Shown: positions 1-8,831, numbered from the stretch's first letter. The stretch is 54,927 nt of DNA from Pseudomonas sp. UBA4194 (GCF_002379585.1 NZ_DFUE01000077.1:1-54927); one strand, 5' to 3'. The notes: generated by a model from the sequence alone, not told the origin. Translations and numbers: made by a program.

Positions 1-195
1 CATTGCTCCTACGACGAACACACCCAGCTGATTGATGCGATCGAAGCCCAGGACGCCGTGCTGGCGGTGAATTTGATGATGCATCACATGGATCACATCG
101 ACAGCAAGCTCAACCTGGACGAAGAGAGCGCCTCGGATGACCTGCACGCAGTGTTTTCGCATCTGTTGATGGGCAAGAAGGCGGTAAAGGGTTAA
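1..195 (+). CDS. GntR-family transcriptional regulator, C-terminal fragment
   Basis: The window opens inside a reading frame that ends at TAA 193-195 and encodes the last 64 residues. The fragment is helical and His/Asp-rich, with HHMDHID followed by SKLNLDEES, which resembles the last helices of the FCD effector domain of FadR-type GntR regulators. The DNA-binding half lies outside the window. It sits beside the urate catabolic genes and may be their regulator; TTGTATACAA-like palindromes of FadR type occur in the hiuH/puuE spacer. The family call rests on a short fragment, and the regulatory link is inference. Confidence 0.6.
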   Translation, partial: HCSYDEHTQLIDAIEAQDAVLAVNLMMHHMDHIDSKLNLDEESASDDLHAVFSHLLMGKKAVKG

Positions 196-230
196 AGCAA
201 CCAAGCGATATAAGCCACACCCCCGAACGG

Positions 231-280
231 CTCCCTCTCCCCCAGGGAGAGGGCTGGGGTGAGGGGACCATTCACCCCAT
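231..280. repeat. Palindromic repeat, family D (CCCTCTCCC...GGGAGAGGG type)
   Basis: A GC-rich hairpin element with arms CCCTCTCCC and GGGAGAGGG, followed by a tail reading GGCTGGGGTGAGGGGACCAT. The same element recurs near 5.3, 15.0, 23.6, 25.6 and 54.7 kb. It is the only structure I see in the 309-base spacer between the GntR fragment and egtBD; the rest shows no gene. Confidence 0.8.
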
Positions 281-504
281 AACTCCCGCCCCACCCCACC
301 ACTCAAGCAACATCCGGCAAAAATCTCCGAACCCCGCCCTCCTCGTACAGTCACACCTTCTAGACCCGCGCTCTGAACCCCAGCCGCCGGTCCCGTTGGA
401 AGTGACACAACCCGACAGCCTGGGCCTTACACCCGGGACATGTCAGCGCTTCCACCCTCGTTTCCCATCGTCGCCAGCGACGGAGCCGTCGGAGCAGCCT
501 TTTG

Positions 505-2652
505 ATGAACAGCCTTTCCCAGCAAACACTGCCGGTCAGCCAGGCCCATGACCTATTGCAGCGCTACCGCGAGGTTCGTCAGCACAGTGCGCACCTGGCC
601 AGCCCGCTGAGCCCCGAAGACCTGGGCGCGCAATCGATGCCCGATGCCAGCCCGGGAAAATGGCACCTGGCGCACACCAGCTGGTTCTTCGAGACCTTTC
701 TGCTGGCCGAGCAAGTCGCGGACTATCGCCCGTTCGACCCGACTTTCTGCTACCTCTTCAACTCCTATTACGAAGCCGTCGGCCCGCGCCAGCCGCGCCC
801 GCAGCGTGGCCTGATGACCCGCCCGGCGCTGGATCAAGTACTGGCCTACCGGGCCTATGTCGACCAGCACATGCAACAACTGCTCGCCCAGGACCTGGAT
901 GACGACACCCAGGCGCTCATTGAACTGGGTCTGTCCCATGAGCAGCAGCATCAGGAACTGCTGTTGATGGACATTCTGCACCTGTTCAGCCTGTCCGCCC
1001 TGAAGCCGGCCTACGATCCACAATGGCCGCGGGACAAGGGCGGCCGTCGCGGCAAGTTCGTGGACGTGGAAGGCGGCCTGGTGGACATCGGCCATGGCGG
1101 TGCCGGCTTTGCCTTCGATAACGAAGGGCCGCGTCACAAGGTTTACCTGGAACCGTTCCAGATCGCCGATCGCCTGGTCACCAACGGCCAGTGGCTGGAG
1201 TTCATCGAAGCCGGCGGCTATAGCCAGGCCAACCTGTGGCTGTCCGAGGGCTGGGCCATCGTCCAGGCCGAAGCCTGGCAGGCGCCGCTGTACTGGCAGC
1301 GTGGCCGCGATGGCGGCTGGCAGGAAATCAGTCTGCGCGGCCTGCACCCGGTCGACCCCAATGCCCCGGTCACCCACGTCAGTTATTACGAAGCCGCGGC
1401 CTTCGCCCAGTGGGCCGATGCACGCCTGCCCACCGAGGCGGAATGGGAAGTGGCCGCCTGCGCCGGTTGCCTGCAGCAGGTCGATGACGTCGCCTGGCAA
1501 TGGACTCAGAGCGCCTACAGCGGCTACCCAGGCTTCAAGACCGCACCCAGCGCCGTGGGCGAATACAATGGCAAGTTCATGATCAACCAGATGGTGCTGC
1601 GCGGTGGGGCCAGCGTCACACCCATCGGCCACAGCCGCCACACCTACCGCAACTTCTTTGGTCCGGCCTGCCGCTGGATGTTCTCGGGCCTGCGCCTGGC
1701 GCGCGACGCCGGCCAGCCAGGGGCTACCGACAGCGACAACGGCGAATTCGCCCGTGATGTGATCGCGGGCCTTTCGGCGACCCCGAAGGCCCTGTCGCCC
1801 AAATATTTCTACGACAGCCAGGGTTCGAAGCTGTTCGAGGACATCTGCACCCTGCCCGAGTACTACCCCACCCGCGCCGAGACGGCCTTGCTCACCGAGG
1901 TCGCGCCGCAGCTCGCTGAGATCATCCCCGACGGTGCCGCGCTGGTGGAATTTGGCGCCGGCGCCTGCGACAAGGTGCGGCTGTTACTCGATGCCGTGCC
2001 GCAGATCGCCCTCTATGTGCCCATCGATATCTGCAGCAACGCCCTGGAGCGCGCCGCCAGCCAGCTGCGCGAGCGTTATCCAACGTTGCGCATCGCGCCG
2101 CAGGTGGACGATTTCACCCGTGCACTGCACCTGCCGGCCGCCGCCAAGGGCCATCCACGGGTCGGGTTCTTCCCGGGCTCCACGCTCGGCAATTTTACCC
2201 GCCCTCAAGCCGTGGAATTCCTGCGCTCGGCGCACGGCCTGCTGGGCCGCGATGGCTGCTTCATCATCGGCGTAGACATGGTCAAGTCGATCGACACGCT
2301 GGAGGCGGCTTATGACGACGCCTCCGGGGTTACCGCCCAGTTCAACAAGAATCTGCTGACCCGCATGAATCGCGAGCTCGGCGCGGACTTCGACGAAACC
2401 GCCTTTGACCATTTGGCGGTGTGGAATCCGCAGTTCGAGCGCATCGAAATGCACCTGGTCAGCCGTCGCGAGCAGACCGTGGAAGTGGCCGGACGGACCT
2501 TCGGCTTCCAGGCCGGCGAGCGCCTGCACACCGAGAATTCGCACAAGTTCACCGTGGAGTCCTTTACCGAACTCGCGGCGCTGGCCGGCTGGCGCGTCAG
2601 CCATCAATGGATCAGCGAGGCGCCACAGGTCGGGTTGTTCTGCCTGCGCTAG
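505..2652 (+). CDS. egtBD: Bifunctional ergothioneine synthesis protein: EgtB (iron sulfoxide synthase) fused to EgtD (histidine N-alpha-methyltransferase)
   Basis: One 715-residue frame carries two enzymes. Residues about 10-170 are a DinB-like bundle with the EgtB iron-ligand pattern (H57 in LAHTSW; H145 and H149 in HEQQHQE). Residues about 185-400 are the FGE-sulfatase-like domain (LPTEAEWE, FSGLRLARD). From about 415 to the end is an EgtD-type SAM methyltransferase, beginning DVIAGLSATPKALSPKYFYD and carrying EFGAGACDK. EgtD trimethylates histidine to hercynine, and EgtB joins it to a thiol donor using O2. Bacteria usually have separate genes, and fungal Egt1 has the order EgtD-EgtB, so this is the reverse order. 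ATG 505 is preferred over TTG 502 because GGAG lies 10 bases upstream. ligD follows after 18 bases. Confidence 0.9.
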   Translation: MNSLSQQTLPVSQAHDLLQRYREVRQHSAHLASPLSPEDLGAQSMPDASPGKWHLAHTSWFFETFLLAEQVADYRPFDPTFCYLFNSYYEAVGPRQPRPQRGLMTRPALDQVLAYRAYVDQHMQQLLAQDLDDDTQALIELGLSHEQQHQELLLMDILHLFSLSALKPAYDPQWPRDKGGRRGKFVDVEGGLVDIGHGGAGFAFDNEGPRHKVYLEPFQIADRLVTNGQWLEFIEAGGYSQANLWLSEGWAIVQAEAWQAPLYWQRGRDGGWQEISLRGLHPVDPNAPVTHVSYYEAAAFAQWADARLPTEAEWEVAACAGCLQQVDDVAWQWTQSAYSGYPGFKTAPSAVGEYNGKFMINQMVLRGGASVTPIGHSRHTYRNFFGPACRWMFSGLRLARDAGQPGATDSDNGEFARDVIAGLSATPKALSPKYFYDSQGSKLFEDICTLPEYYPTRAETALLTEVAPQLAEIIPDGAALVEFGAGACDKVRLLLDAVPQIALYVPIDICSNALERAASQLRERYPTLRIAPQVDDFTRALHLPAAAKGHPRVGFFPGSTLGNFTRPQAVEFLRSAHGLLGRDGCFIIGVDMVKSIDTLEAAYDDASGVTAQFNKNLLTRMNRELGADFDETAFDHLAVWNPQFERIEMHLVSRREQTVEVAGRTFGFQAGERLHTENSHKFTVESFTELAALAGWRVSHQWISEAPQVGLFCLR

Positions 2653-2670
2653 CGCTTCCCGAGGTGCACC

Positions 2671-5220
2671 ATGAGCAAGGCCCTGGACGAGTACAACAGC
2701 AAGCGCAATTTTGACGCCACGCCGGAACCCTCCGGCGCCAAGGCGCGGGGCAAGCGGGCAAAAAAACCCGCCGGTGGCCTGCAGTTCTGTATCCAGAAAC
2801 ACGATGCCAGCCACTTGCACTATGACTTTCGCCTCGAGCTCGATGGCACCATGAAAAGCTGGGCGGTGCCCAAGGGGCCTTCACTGGACCCCAAGGCACG
2901 GCGCCTGGCGATTCATGTGGAAGATCACCCACTCGATTACGCAAGCTTCGAGGGCAACATTCCCGACGGCCACTACGGCGCCGGTGATGTAATCGTGTGG
3001 GATCGTGGCGTCTGGGTGCCCGAGGGCGATCCACAACAGGCGTACGCCAAGGGCAAGCTCAAGTTTGCCCTGCAGGGCGAGAAGCTGGGCGGCAGTTGGA
3101 ACTTGGTCAAGACCCATCTGCAAGGCAAGAAGGAGCAGTGGTTCCTGATCAAATCCAAGGACGACGCCGCCAGGCCACAGGGCGAGTACGACATTCTCGA
3201 AGATCAGCCCGACAGCGTGCTCAGCGAACGCACCCTGCTGCCGCGCAAGAAGGCCGCCAAGGGCACTCCCAAGCCCGTGGAAAAAGCACCGGCGAAACGC
3301 CGCCGGACCAGTAAGACCACGCAACTCGAAGGGGCCAAGCCGGCCAAGCTGCCCGCCAGCCTCAAGCCGGAACTGGCCACTTTGGTGGAGTCAGCGCCCG
3401 AGGGTGAATGGCGCTACGAGATCAAGTTCGACGGCTATCGGCTGATGGCCCGAGTCGAGGGCGACACGGTCCAGTTGTTCACCCGCAACGGCCACGACTG
3501 GACCGCCAAGATGCCGCGCCAAGCCAAGGCATTGGCTGCGCTGGGCCTTGAGTCGGGCTGGCTGGACGGCGAGGTGATCGTCGCCAACGAACACGGCGTG
3601 CCGGATTTCCAGGCGCTGCAGAATGCCTTCGAAGCCGAGCGCAGTGGCGAGATGGTGTATTACCTGTTCGACGTGCCCTTTCTCAACGGCATGGACCTGC
3701 GCGAAGTGCCCCTGGAACAGCGCCGGGCAGCCCTGGCCCAGTTGCTCAAGAGCAACAAGGATGAGGGCCTGCGTTACTCCGATGATTTTGCCGAAGCGGC
3801 CGATTCGCTGCTCGACAGCGCCTGTCAGATGAACATGGAAGGCCTGATCGGCAAACGGCTGGGCAGCACTTATGTGTCCCGGCGCAGCGGCGACTGGATC
3901 AAGCTCAAGTGCAAGCACCGGCAGGAATTCGTCGTGGTCGGCTACACCGAGCCCAAAGGCAGCCGCAGTGCCTTTGGCGCATTGTTGCTGGGCCTGCACG
4001 ATGCCGACAGCGGCGAGTTGCGCTACGCGGGCAAGGTCGGTACAGGCTTCAACGACGCCACCCTGCGCACCTTGCTCAAACAGCTGCAACCCCTGGAAAC
4101 CGCCAACAGTGCTGTGAGCAACCCGCCCAAGGGCGCAGACGCTCGTGGGGTGCACTGGCTCGAACCGAAACTGCTGGCGGAAGTGGCTTACGCGGAAATG
4201 ACCCGCGATGGCTCCGTTCGCCATTCCGTCTTCCATGGCTTGCGCGCCGACAAACCGGCCAAGGCGATTACCGAGGAGAAACCTGTGCGCAAGACCGCCG
4301 CAGCCAAAAAAGCCGCGCCCAAGGCCAATGCCGACGATCTGGTGGGCCAGGTGCGCATTACCCACCCCGAGCGGGTCATCGACGCGGCGAGCGGCACCAC
4401 CAAGATGCAGCTGGCCGAATACTACGGTCGGGTGTCGCCATGGCTGCTGCCGCACCTCAAGCAACGTCCGGTCGCACTGGTGCGTGCCCCGGAGGGGATC
4501 ACCGGGGAGCTGTTTTTCCAGAAAAATGCGGGGCATCTGGCCATTCCGCACATCGTCACTTTCGACAAGAGCGAGGCCGGACAGGCGGCCATGGTGATCG
4601 ATGACGGCCAGGCATTGCTCGGCGCGGTACAGATGGGCACGGTGGAACTGCACACCTGGAACGCCACCGCCAAGGACTTCGAACACCCCGACCGTTTCGT
4701 GCTGGACCTGGACCCAGACCCGGCACTGCCGTGGAAAAGCATGGTAGAGGCGACGCAGCTGACGTTGACGCTGCTCGATGAGCTGGGCCTGAAGTCGTTC
4801 CTCAAGACCAGTGGCGGCAAGGGCATGCACATCGTGGTGCCACTCAATCGCAAGCTGGGCTGGGATGAGGTCAAGGATTTCAGTCATGCGATCGTCGATC
4901 ACATGGCCAAGCTGATGCCGGATCGCTTCTCGGCGGTGTCGGGGCCGAAGAATCGGGTGGGCAAGATTTTCATCGACTACCTGCGCAATGGCCTGGGCGC
5001 GACCACGGCCTGTGCCTATGCCGTGAGAGCACGGGAAGGTTTGCCGGTATCAGTACCGGTGTTTCGTGAGGAAGTGGCGCAGATCAAGGGCGCCGATCAG
5101 TGGAATATCGGCAATGTGCACGAGCGGTTGGCTGAGTTGGATGATGACCCCTGGGCGGATATTTTCAAGGTCAGGCAGGGGATTACGGTGGCGATGCGCA
5201 AGAAATTGGGGTTGAGGTAG
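2671..5220 (+). CDS. ligD: ATP-dependent DNA ligase LigD (non-homologous end joining)
   Basis: This 849-residue protein has the Pseudomonas LigD order of phosphoesterase, ligase and polymerase/primase. The 3'-phosphoesterase domain is about residues 30-160 (HLHYDFRLE, HVEDHPLDY). The ligase adenylation site EIKFDGYR has its lysine near residue 252, followed by an OB domain. The AEP-type polymerase domain is about 555-840, with the metal motif DLDPD near 680. Basic linkers rich in K and A join the domains. The protein repairs double-strand breaks with Ku, which is not in this window. A GAGGTG ribosome-binding site precedes the ATG. The 18-base gap after egtBD suggests co-transcription of a thiol antioxidant enzyme with a break-repair enzyme. 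Confidence 0.96.
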   Translation: MSKALDEYNSKRNFDATPEPSGAKARGKRAKKPAGGLQFCIQKHDASHLHYDFRLELDGTMKSWAVPKGPSLDPKARRLAIHVEDHPLDYASFEGNIPDGHYGAGDVIVWDRGVWVPEGDPQQAYAKGKLKFALQGEKLGGSWNLVKTHLQGKKEQWFLIKSKDDAARPQGEYDILEDQPDSVLSERTLLPRKKAAKGTPKPVEKAPAKRRRTSKTTQLEGAKPAKLPASLKPELATLVESAPEGEWRYEIKFDGYRLMARVEGDTVQLFTRNGHDWTAKMPRQAKALAALGLESGWLDGEVIVANEHGVPDFQALQNAFEAERSGEMVYYLFDVPFLNGMDLREVPLEQRRAALAQLLKSNKDEGLRYSDDFAEAADSLLDSACQMNMEGLIGKRLGSTYVSRRSGDWIKLKCKHRQEFVVVGYTEPKGSRSAFGALLLGLHDADSGELRYAGKVGTGFNDATLRTLLKQLQPLETANSAVSNPPKGADARGVHWLEPKLLAEVAYAEMTRDGSVRHSVFHGLRADKPAKAITEEKPVRKTAAAKKAAPKANADDLVGQVRITHPERVIDAASGTTKMQLAEYYGRVSPWLLPHLKQRPVALVRAPEGITGELFFQKNAGHLAIPHIVTFDKSEAGQAAMVIDDGQALLGAVQMGTVELHTWNATAKDFEHPDRFVLDLDPDPALPWKSMVEATQLTLTLLDELGLKSFLKTSGGKGMHIVVPLNRKLGWDEVKDFSHAIVDHMAKLMPDRFSAVSGPKNRVGKIFIDYLRNGLGATTACAYAVRAREGLPVSVPVFREEVAQIKGADQWNIGNVHERLAELDDDPWADIFKVRQGITVAMRKKLGLR

Positions 5221-5262
5221 GGGGCTAGGGTTTTGGGGTTCTAGGGGTTCTGGGCAGGATTG

Positions 5263-5398
5263 GGATTTGTGGGGGATGGTCCCCTCACCCCAGCCCTCTC
5301 CCTTAGGGAGAGGGAGCTAAAGGCAGTACGCGGTGTGCTTTTGGCTCCCTCTCCCTCAGGGAGAGGGCTGGGGTGAGGGGACCATCCCCCACAAATCC
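5263..5398. repeat. Near-perfect inverted pair of family D repeats (55-base arms)
   Basis: Arms 5263-5317 and 5344-5398 are reverse complements with one mismatch in 55 positions, separated by about 26 bases. Each arm carries its own inner CCCTCTCCC/GGGAGAGGG hairpin, so the locus could form two small hairpins or one long one. It lies between the convergent ends of ligD and hiuH. Confidence 0.9.
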
Positions 5399-5414
5399 AA
5401 AACCCTACCCCCAT

Positions 5415-5440
5415 AAAAAAGCCCGCAGTGTGGGGCGGGC
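5415..5440 (-). terminator. Rho-independent terminator of hiuH
   Basis: Read on the minus strand, GCCCGC and GCGGGC pair around an 8-base loop (plus-strand arms 5421-5426 and 5435-5440) and are followed by a run of six T. It lies 31 bases past the hiuH stop codon. Confidence 0.8.
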
Positions 5441-5470
5441 AAAGGCATCACAGGTTCAGCCGACCTACCT

Positions 5471-5824
5471 TTAACTCCCGCGGTAAGTCGAATAGCTGTA
5501 CGGCGAAATCAGCAGAGGTACATGGTAGTGCTCCTGCGCGGCATCGATCCCGAAGCGCAACACCACCACGTCCAGAAACGCCTGATCGGGCAGGGTCAGA
5601 CCCCGGCTGCGGTAATAGTCCCCGGCAGCGAACTGCAACTGGTACACCCCCGTCTCGTATTCCTCACCCTGCAACAGCGGCGCGTCGCAGCGTCCGTCGC
5701 TATTGGTCACCGCGCTGGCGACCAGCTCCAGTTGCTCACCCTGCACGCGATACAGCTGCACCGAAATGGCACTGCCAGGGCAGCCGTGGGCGGCATCCAG
5801 TACATGCGTAGTCAAACGTCCCAT
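5471..5824 (-). CDS. hiuH: 5-hydroxyisourate hydrolase (transthyretin-like)
   Basis: Hydrolyses 5-hydroxyisourate, the product of urate oxidation, to OHCU. The 117-residue protein starts MGRLTTHVLDAAHG, contains the family N-terminal HVLD motif, and ends in the C-terminal signature YRGS. The frame stays open about 48 codons upstream, but family length and the HVLD motif support the ATG at 5824; a GAGG lies 12 bases upstream. It is transcribed away from puuE across a 418-base spacer with two similar palindromes, so the two arms of the pathway are probably co-regulated. No leader peptide is seen, so it should act in the cytoplasm. Confidence 0.95.
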   Translation of the reverse strand: MGRLTTHVLDAAHGCPGSAISVQLYRVQGEQLELVASAVTNSDGRCDAPLLQGEEYETGVYQLQFAAGDYYRSRGLTLPDQAFLDVVVLRFGIDAAQEHYHVPLLISPYSYSTYRGS

Positions 5825-5926
5825 TGCGCGCGATCGCCTCATAGCTGATGTGAAATTGAAGGGTCGCGCACCAGATTCGAGCAGGTCGCGCGGCCTTGAT
5901 GGAATTATTAAGACACTTCGCGGCAG

Positions 5927-5940
5927 AATTGTACACAATT
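5927..5940. promoter_or_regulatory. GntR-type operator candidate in front of hiuH
   Basis: AATTGTACACAATT is a near palindrome with a TTGT...ACAA core. It matches the FadR-subfamily operator shape and resembles the TTGTATACAA palindrome in front of puuE. Read toward hiuH it contains TACAAT, a plausible -10 box, so a bound repressor would block the promoter. The regulator and its binding are inferred. Confidence 0.5.
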
Positions 5941-6139
5941 TTATTGCAGGGTTAGCTTCGTCATTCAATCACAACTCCAAAGCCCCGAAATCCACATGAT
6001 GCTTGCCACGCCGAGGTTGAACCGTTGCTAATTGACCGGGCAGGCAGGTTTTTTGCAGGGGTTCAGCAGGTATTCCTCGCCACGAATATTCCGCCAGCGA
6101 CGCCCCACAGCCCGTCAAAAAATTTCCCGAAAATCGGGC

Positions 6140-6168
6140 TTACAAAATGTCGCAAAAGTTGTATACAA
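6140..6168 (+). promoter_or_regulatory. puuE promoter with overlapping TTGTATACAA operator candidate
   Basis: The perfect 10-base palindrome TTGTATACAA spans 6159-6168 and contains a -10-like TATACA (6162-6167). TTACAA lies 16 bases upstream as a weak -35. The puuE start is about 75 bases downstream. The remainder of the 5825-6242 spacer shows only a small CCCGA/TCGGG hairpin at 6126-6138. Confidence 0.5.
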
Positions 6169-6242
6169 TCGATCCATCGTCGTGGCGCACCCCTCTCGGT
6201 GAGCGTCACGCCAACCCCATCACGCACAAAAGGAAGACTGCG

Positions 6243-7172
6243 GTGAGTGCTGACTACCCACGTGATCTGATCGGCTATGGCCCTACCCCTCCTCACCCGC
6301 ACTGGCCTGGGAACGCCCGCATCGCCCTGTCCTTCGTGCTCAATTACGAAGAAGGCGGCGAGCGCAATATCCTGCATGGCGACAAGGAATCCGAGGCCTT
6401 TCTGTCCGAGATGGTGGCGGCCCAGCCGTTGCAGGGCGAGCGCAACATGAGCATGGAGTCGCTGTACGAATACGGCAGCCGTGCCGGTGTATGGCGCATT
6501 CTGAAGCTGTTCAAGGATGCCGACATTCCGCTGACCATCTTCGCCGTCGCCATGGCTGCCCAGCGCCACCCGGACGTGATCCGCGCCATGGTCGCTGCCG
6601 GCCATGAGATCTGCAGCCACGGCTATCGCTGGATCGACTATCAGTACATGGATGAAGCCCAGGAGCGCGAGCACATGCTCGAAGCGATCCGCATCCTCAC
6701 CGAAATCACCGGCCAGCGTCCGCTGGGTTGGTACACCGGGCGTACCGGGCCCAATACCCGCCGGTTGGTGATGGAGGAAGGTGGCTTTCTCTATGACTGC
6801 GACACCTACGACGACGACCTGCCCTATTGGGAACCGCATACGCCCACCGGCAAGCCGCATCTGGTGATCCCCTATACCCTGGACACCAACGACATGCGCT
6901 TCACCCAGGTGCAGGGTTTCAACAAGGGCGATGACTTTTTCGAGTACCTCAAGGACGCCTTCGACGTGCTCTATGCCGAAGGCGCCGAGGCGCCAAAAAT
7001 GCTCTCGATCGGGCTGCATTGCCGCCTCATCGGCCGCCCTGGCCGGCTGGCCTCGCTCAAGCGTTTCATCGAGTACGCCAAGGGCCATGAGCAGGTCTGG
7101 TTCACCCGTCGCGTCGACATCGCCCGTCATTGGCAGCAAACCCACCCGTACAAGGTTGAGCAAGCACTATGA
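6243..7172 (+). CDS. puuE: Allantoinase PuuE (polysaccharide deacetylase fold)
   Basis: Hydrolyses allantoin to allantoate. The 309-residue protein belongs to the polysaccharide-deacetylase-like allantoinases, not the metal amidohydrolase AllB type. Characteristic stretches are SADYPRDLIGYG at the start, SHGYRWIDY in the middle and GLHCRLIGRPGR near the end. The GTG at 6243 is chosen because the family begins here and AAGGAAG precedes it. The frame extends 32 codons upstream but that stretch covers the promoter palindrome. It overlaps uraD by four bases (ATGA), which indicates translational coupling. Confidence 0.93.
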   Translation: MSADYPRDLIGYGPTPPHPHWPGNARIALSFVLNYEEGGERNILHGDKESEAFLSEMVAAQPLQGERNMSMESLYEYGSRAGVWRILKLFKDADIPLTIFAVAMAAQRHPDVIRAMVAAGHEICSHGYRWIDYQYMDEAQEREHMLEAIRILTEITGQRPLGWYTGRTGPNTRRLVMEEGGFLYDCDTYDDDLPYWEPHTPTGKPHLVIPYTLDTNDMRFTQVQGFNKGDDFFEYLKDAFDVLYAEGAEAPKMLSIGLHCRLIGRPGRLASLKRFIEYAKGHEQVWFTRRVDIARHWQQTHPYKVEQAL

Positions 7173-7693
7173 GCCCGTTCCAATCCCTCAAGCCGTCGAG
7201 CCTGAGCCGCGATGAGTTTGTCGCCGCCTTTGCCGACATCTATGAACATTCGCCATGGGTCGCCGAAAAAGCCTACGACCTGGGCCAGGGCGACGAGCTG
7301 GACCACGTCGAGACCCTGCACCAGCGTATGAGCGATATCCTGCTGAGCGCCGATCACACTCGCCAACTGGCCCTGGTCAACGCTCACCCGGACCTCGCGG
7401 GCAAGGCCGCCGTGCAGGGTCAACTGACCGCGGCCAGCACGGCAGAACAGGCCGGTGCCGGCATCAACCAGTGCACCCCCGAAGAGTTCCAGCGCTTCAC
7501 CGAGCTCAACGATGCCTACAAAGCCAAATTCAAGTTTCCTTTCATCATGGCGGTGAAGGGCAGTAATCGGCACCAGATCCTGGCGGCGTTCGAAACACGT
7601 ATCCACCATTCGGCGGACACCGAGTTCCAATGCGCCCTGACCGAAATCAACAAGATCGCCCTATTCCGCCTGCAAACCGTAGCAGCGGCATAA
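7169..7693 (+). CDS. uraD: OHCU decarboxylase
   Basis: Decarboxylates 2-oxo-4-hydroxy-4-carboxy-5-ureidoimidazoline stereospecifically to S-allantoin. The 174-residue all-helical protein carries the family signature NAHPDLAGK with its catalytic histidine, then the TAEQAGAG acidic motif. It starts inside the puuE stop. The last codons, encoding TVAAA and the stop, read GTAGCAGCGGCATAA and fall within a family C repeat. Confidence 0.95.
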   Translation: MSPFQSLKPSSLSRDEFVAAFADIYEHSPWVAEKAYDLGQGDELDHVETLHQRMSDILLSADHTRQLALVNAHPDLAGKAAVQGQLTAASTAEQAGAGINQCTPEEFQRFTELNDAYKAKFKFPFIMAVKGSNRHQILAAFETRIHHSADTEFQCALTEINKIALFRLQTVAAA

Positions 7694-7765
7694 GCCGCGT
7701 CCGCAGATACCGCGGCTGTTCCGTTGCTACCTATTGAATGCTGACGCGGCCGACGCCGCTGCTAC
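7678..7765. repeat. REP family C pair (GTAGCAGCGGCGTAAGCCGCG type)
   Basis: Two degenerate copies of GTAGCAGCGGCRTAAGCCGCGTCC in opposite orientation. The first overlaps the uraD stop codon and the second ends just before the alc ribosome-binding site. Confidence 0.75.
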
Positions 7766-7779
7766 AGGAGAATGAACAC

Positions 7780-8775
7780 ATGAAAGCGTACGCTGCTCCC
7801 TTTGAGAAGTTCGTCAACCTGGCCGACGCCCGCCTGGGCACTCAGGCGGTTTCGGTGACCGACGATTGGTTCGCCGACGTCAACCGGCTGTTCCAACCTA
7901 CGCCTGCGGTGTGGAAGGAAGGCGTGTTCGACGACAACGGCAAATGGATGGATGGCTGGGAATCGCGGCGCAAGCGCTTCGAAGGCTATGACAGCGCGGT
8001 GATCCGCCTGGGCGTGCCGGGCTCGATCAAAGGCGTGGACATCGACACCTCGTTCTTTACCGGCAACTACCCGCCTTCGGCCTCGCTGGAAGCCTGCTTC
8101 GTGGCCAGCGGCGACCCGACCGAGACCACTCAATGGGTCGAAGTGCTCAGCGCCGTGGAATTGCAGGGCAACAGCCACCACTACCACGCCATCAGCAATG
8201 ACACGGCCTTCAGCCACCTGCGCTTCAACATCTATCCGGACGGCGGCGTAGCTCGCCTGCGGGTATACGGGGTGCCGTTCCGCGATTGGTCGGCGGTGGG
8301 CGACAACGAACAGGTCGACCTGGCTGCGGCCCTCAACGGGGGTCGCGCGCTGGCGTGCTCCGACGAGCACTTCGGCCGCATGAGCAACATCCTCAACCCC
8401 GGCCGTGGCGTGAACATGGGCGACGGCTGGGAAACCGCCCGCCGCCGCACGCCGGGCAACGATTGGGTGATCGTCGCCCTGGGCCACCCCGGCGTGGTCG
8501 AGCAGGTGATCGTCGACACCCTGCACTTCAAGGGCAACTACCCCGACAGCTGCTCGATCCAGGGTGCCTTCGTCAAGGGCGGCACCGACAGTCAGATCGA
8601 AACCCAGAGCCTGTTCTGGCGCGAGCTGTTACCCAGCCAGAAACTGGAAATGCACCAGGAGCACAGTTTCCAGGAGCAGATCAAGGCGCTGGGGCCCATC
8701 ACCCACATCCGCCTGAACGTGTTCCCCGACGGTGGCGTGAGCCGGCTGCGGGTATTGGGCAAGGCGGCCAGATAG
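7780..8775 (+). CDS. alc: Allantoicase
   Basis: Cleaves allantoate to ureidoglycolate and urea. The 331-residue protein has two homologous allantoicase repeats: each half carries a GWESRRKR/GWETARRRT segment, a KGVDIDTSFFTGNYPPS/DTLHFKGNYPDSCS segment and a closing LRFNIYPDGG/IRLNVFPDGG strand with LRV following. ATG 7780 is preferred over the earlier ATG 7738 because AGGAG lies 9 bases upstream and the earlier codons fall in a repeat. It is the third gene of the puuE operon. Confidence 0.96.
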   Translation: MKAYAAPFEKFVNLADARLGTQAVSVTDDWFADVNRLFQPTPAVWKEGVFDDNGKWMDGWESRRKRFEGYDSAVIRLGVPGSIKGVDIDTSFFTGNYPPSASLEACFVASGDPTETTQWVEVLSAVELQGNSHHYHAISNDTAFSHLRFNIYPDGGVARLRVYGVPFRDWSAVGDNEQVDLAAALNGGRALACSDEHFGRMSNILNPGRGVNMGDGWETARRRTPGNDWVIVALGHPGVVEQVIVDTLHFKGNYPDSCSIQGAFVKGGTDSQIETQSLFWRELLPSQKLEMHQEHSFQEQIKALGPITHIRLNVFPDGGVSRLRVLGKAAR

Positions 8776-8831
8776 GGTGCGGCCATCGCGGCCGGAACCC
8801 GCTCCCCAGGGACGGCGGCGTTGCCCGCCCC

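Noticed and set aside
3391..4902. Minus-strand frame of 503 codons opposite ligD
   Set aside because: Shadow of ligD; no recognisable domain.
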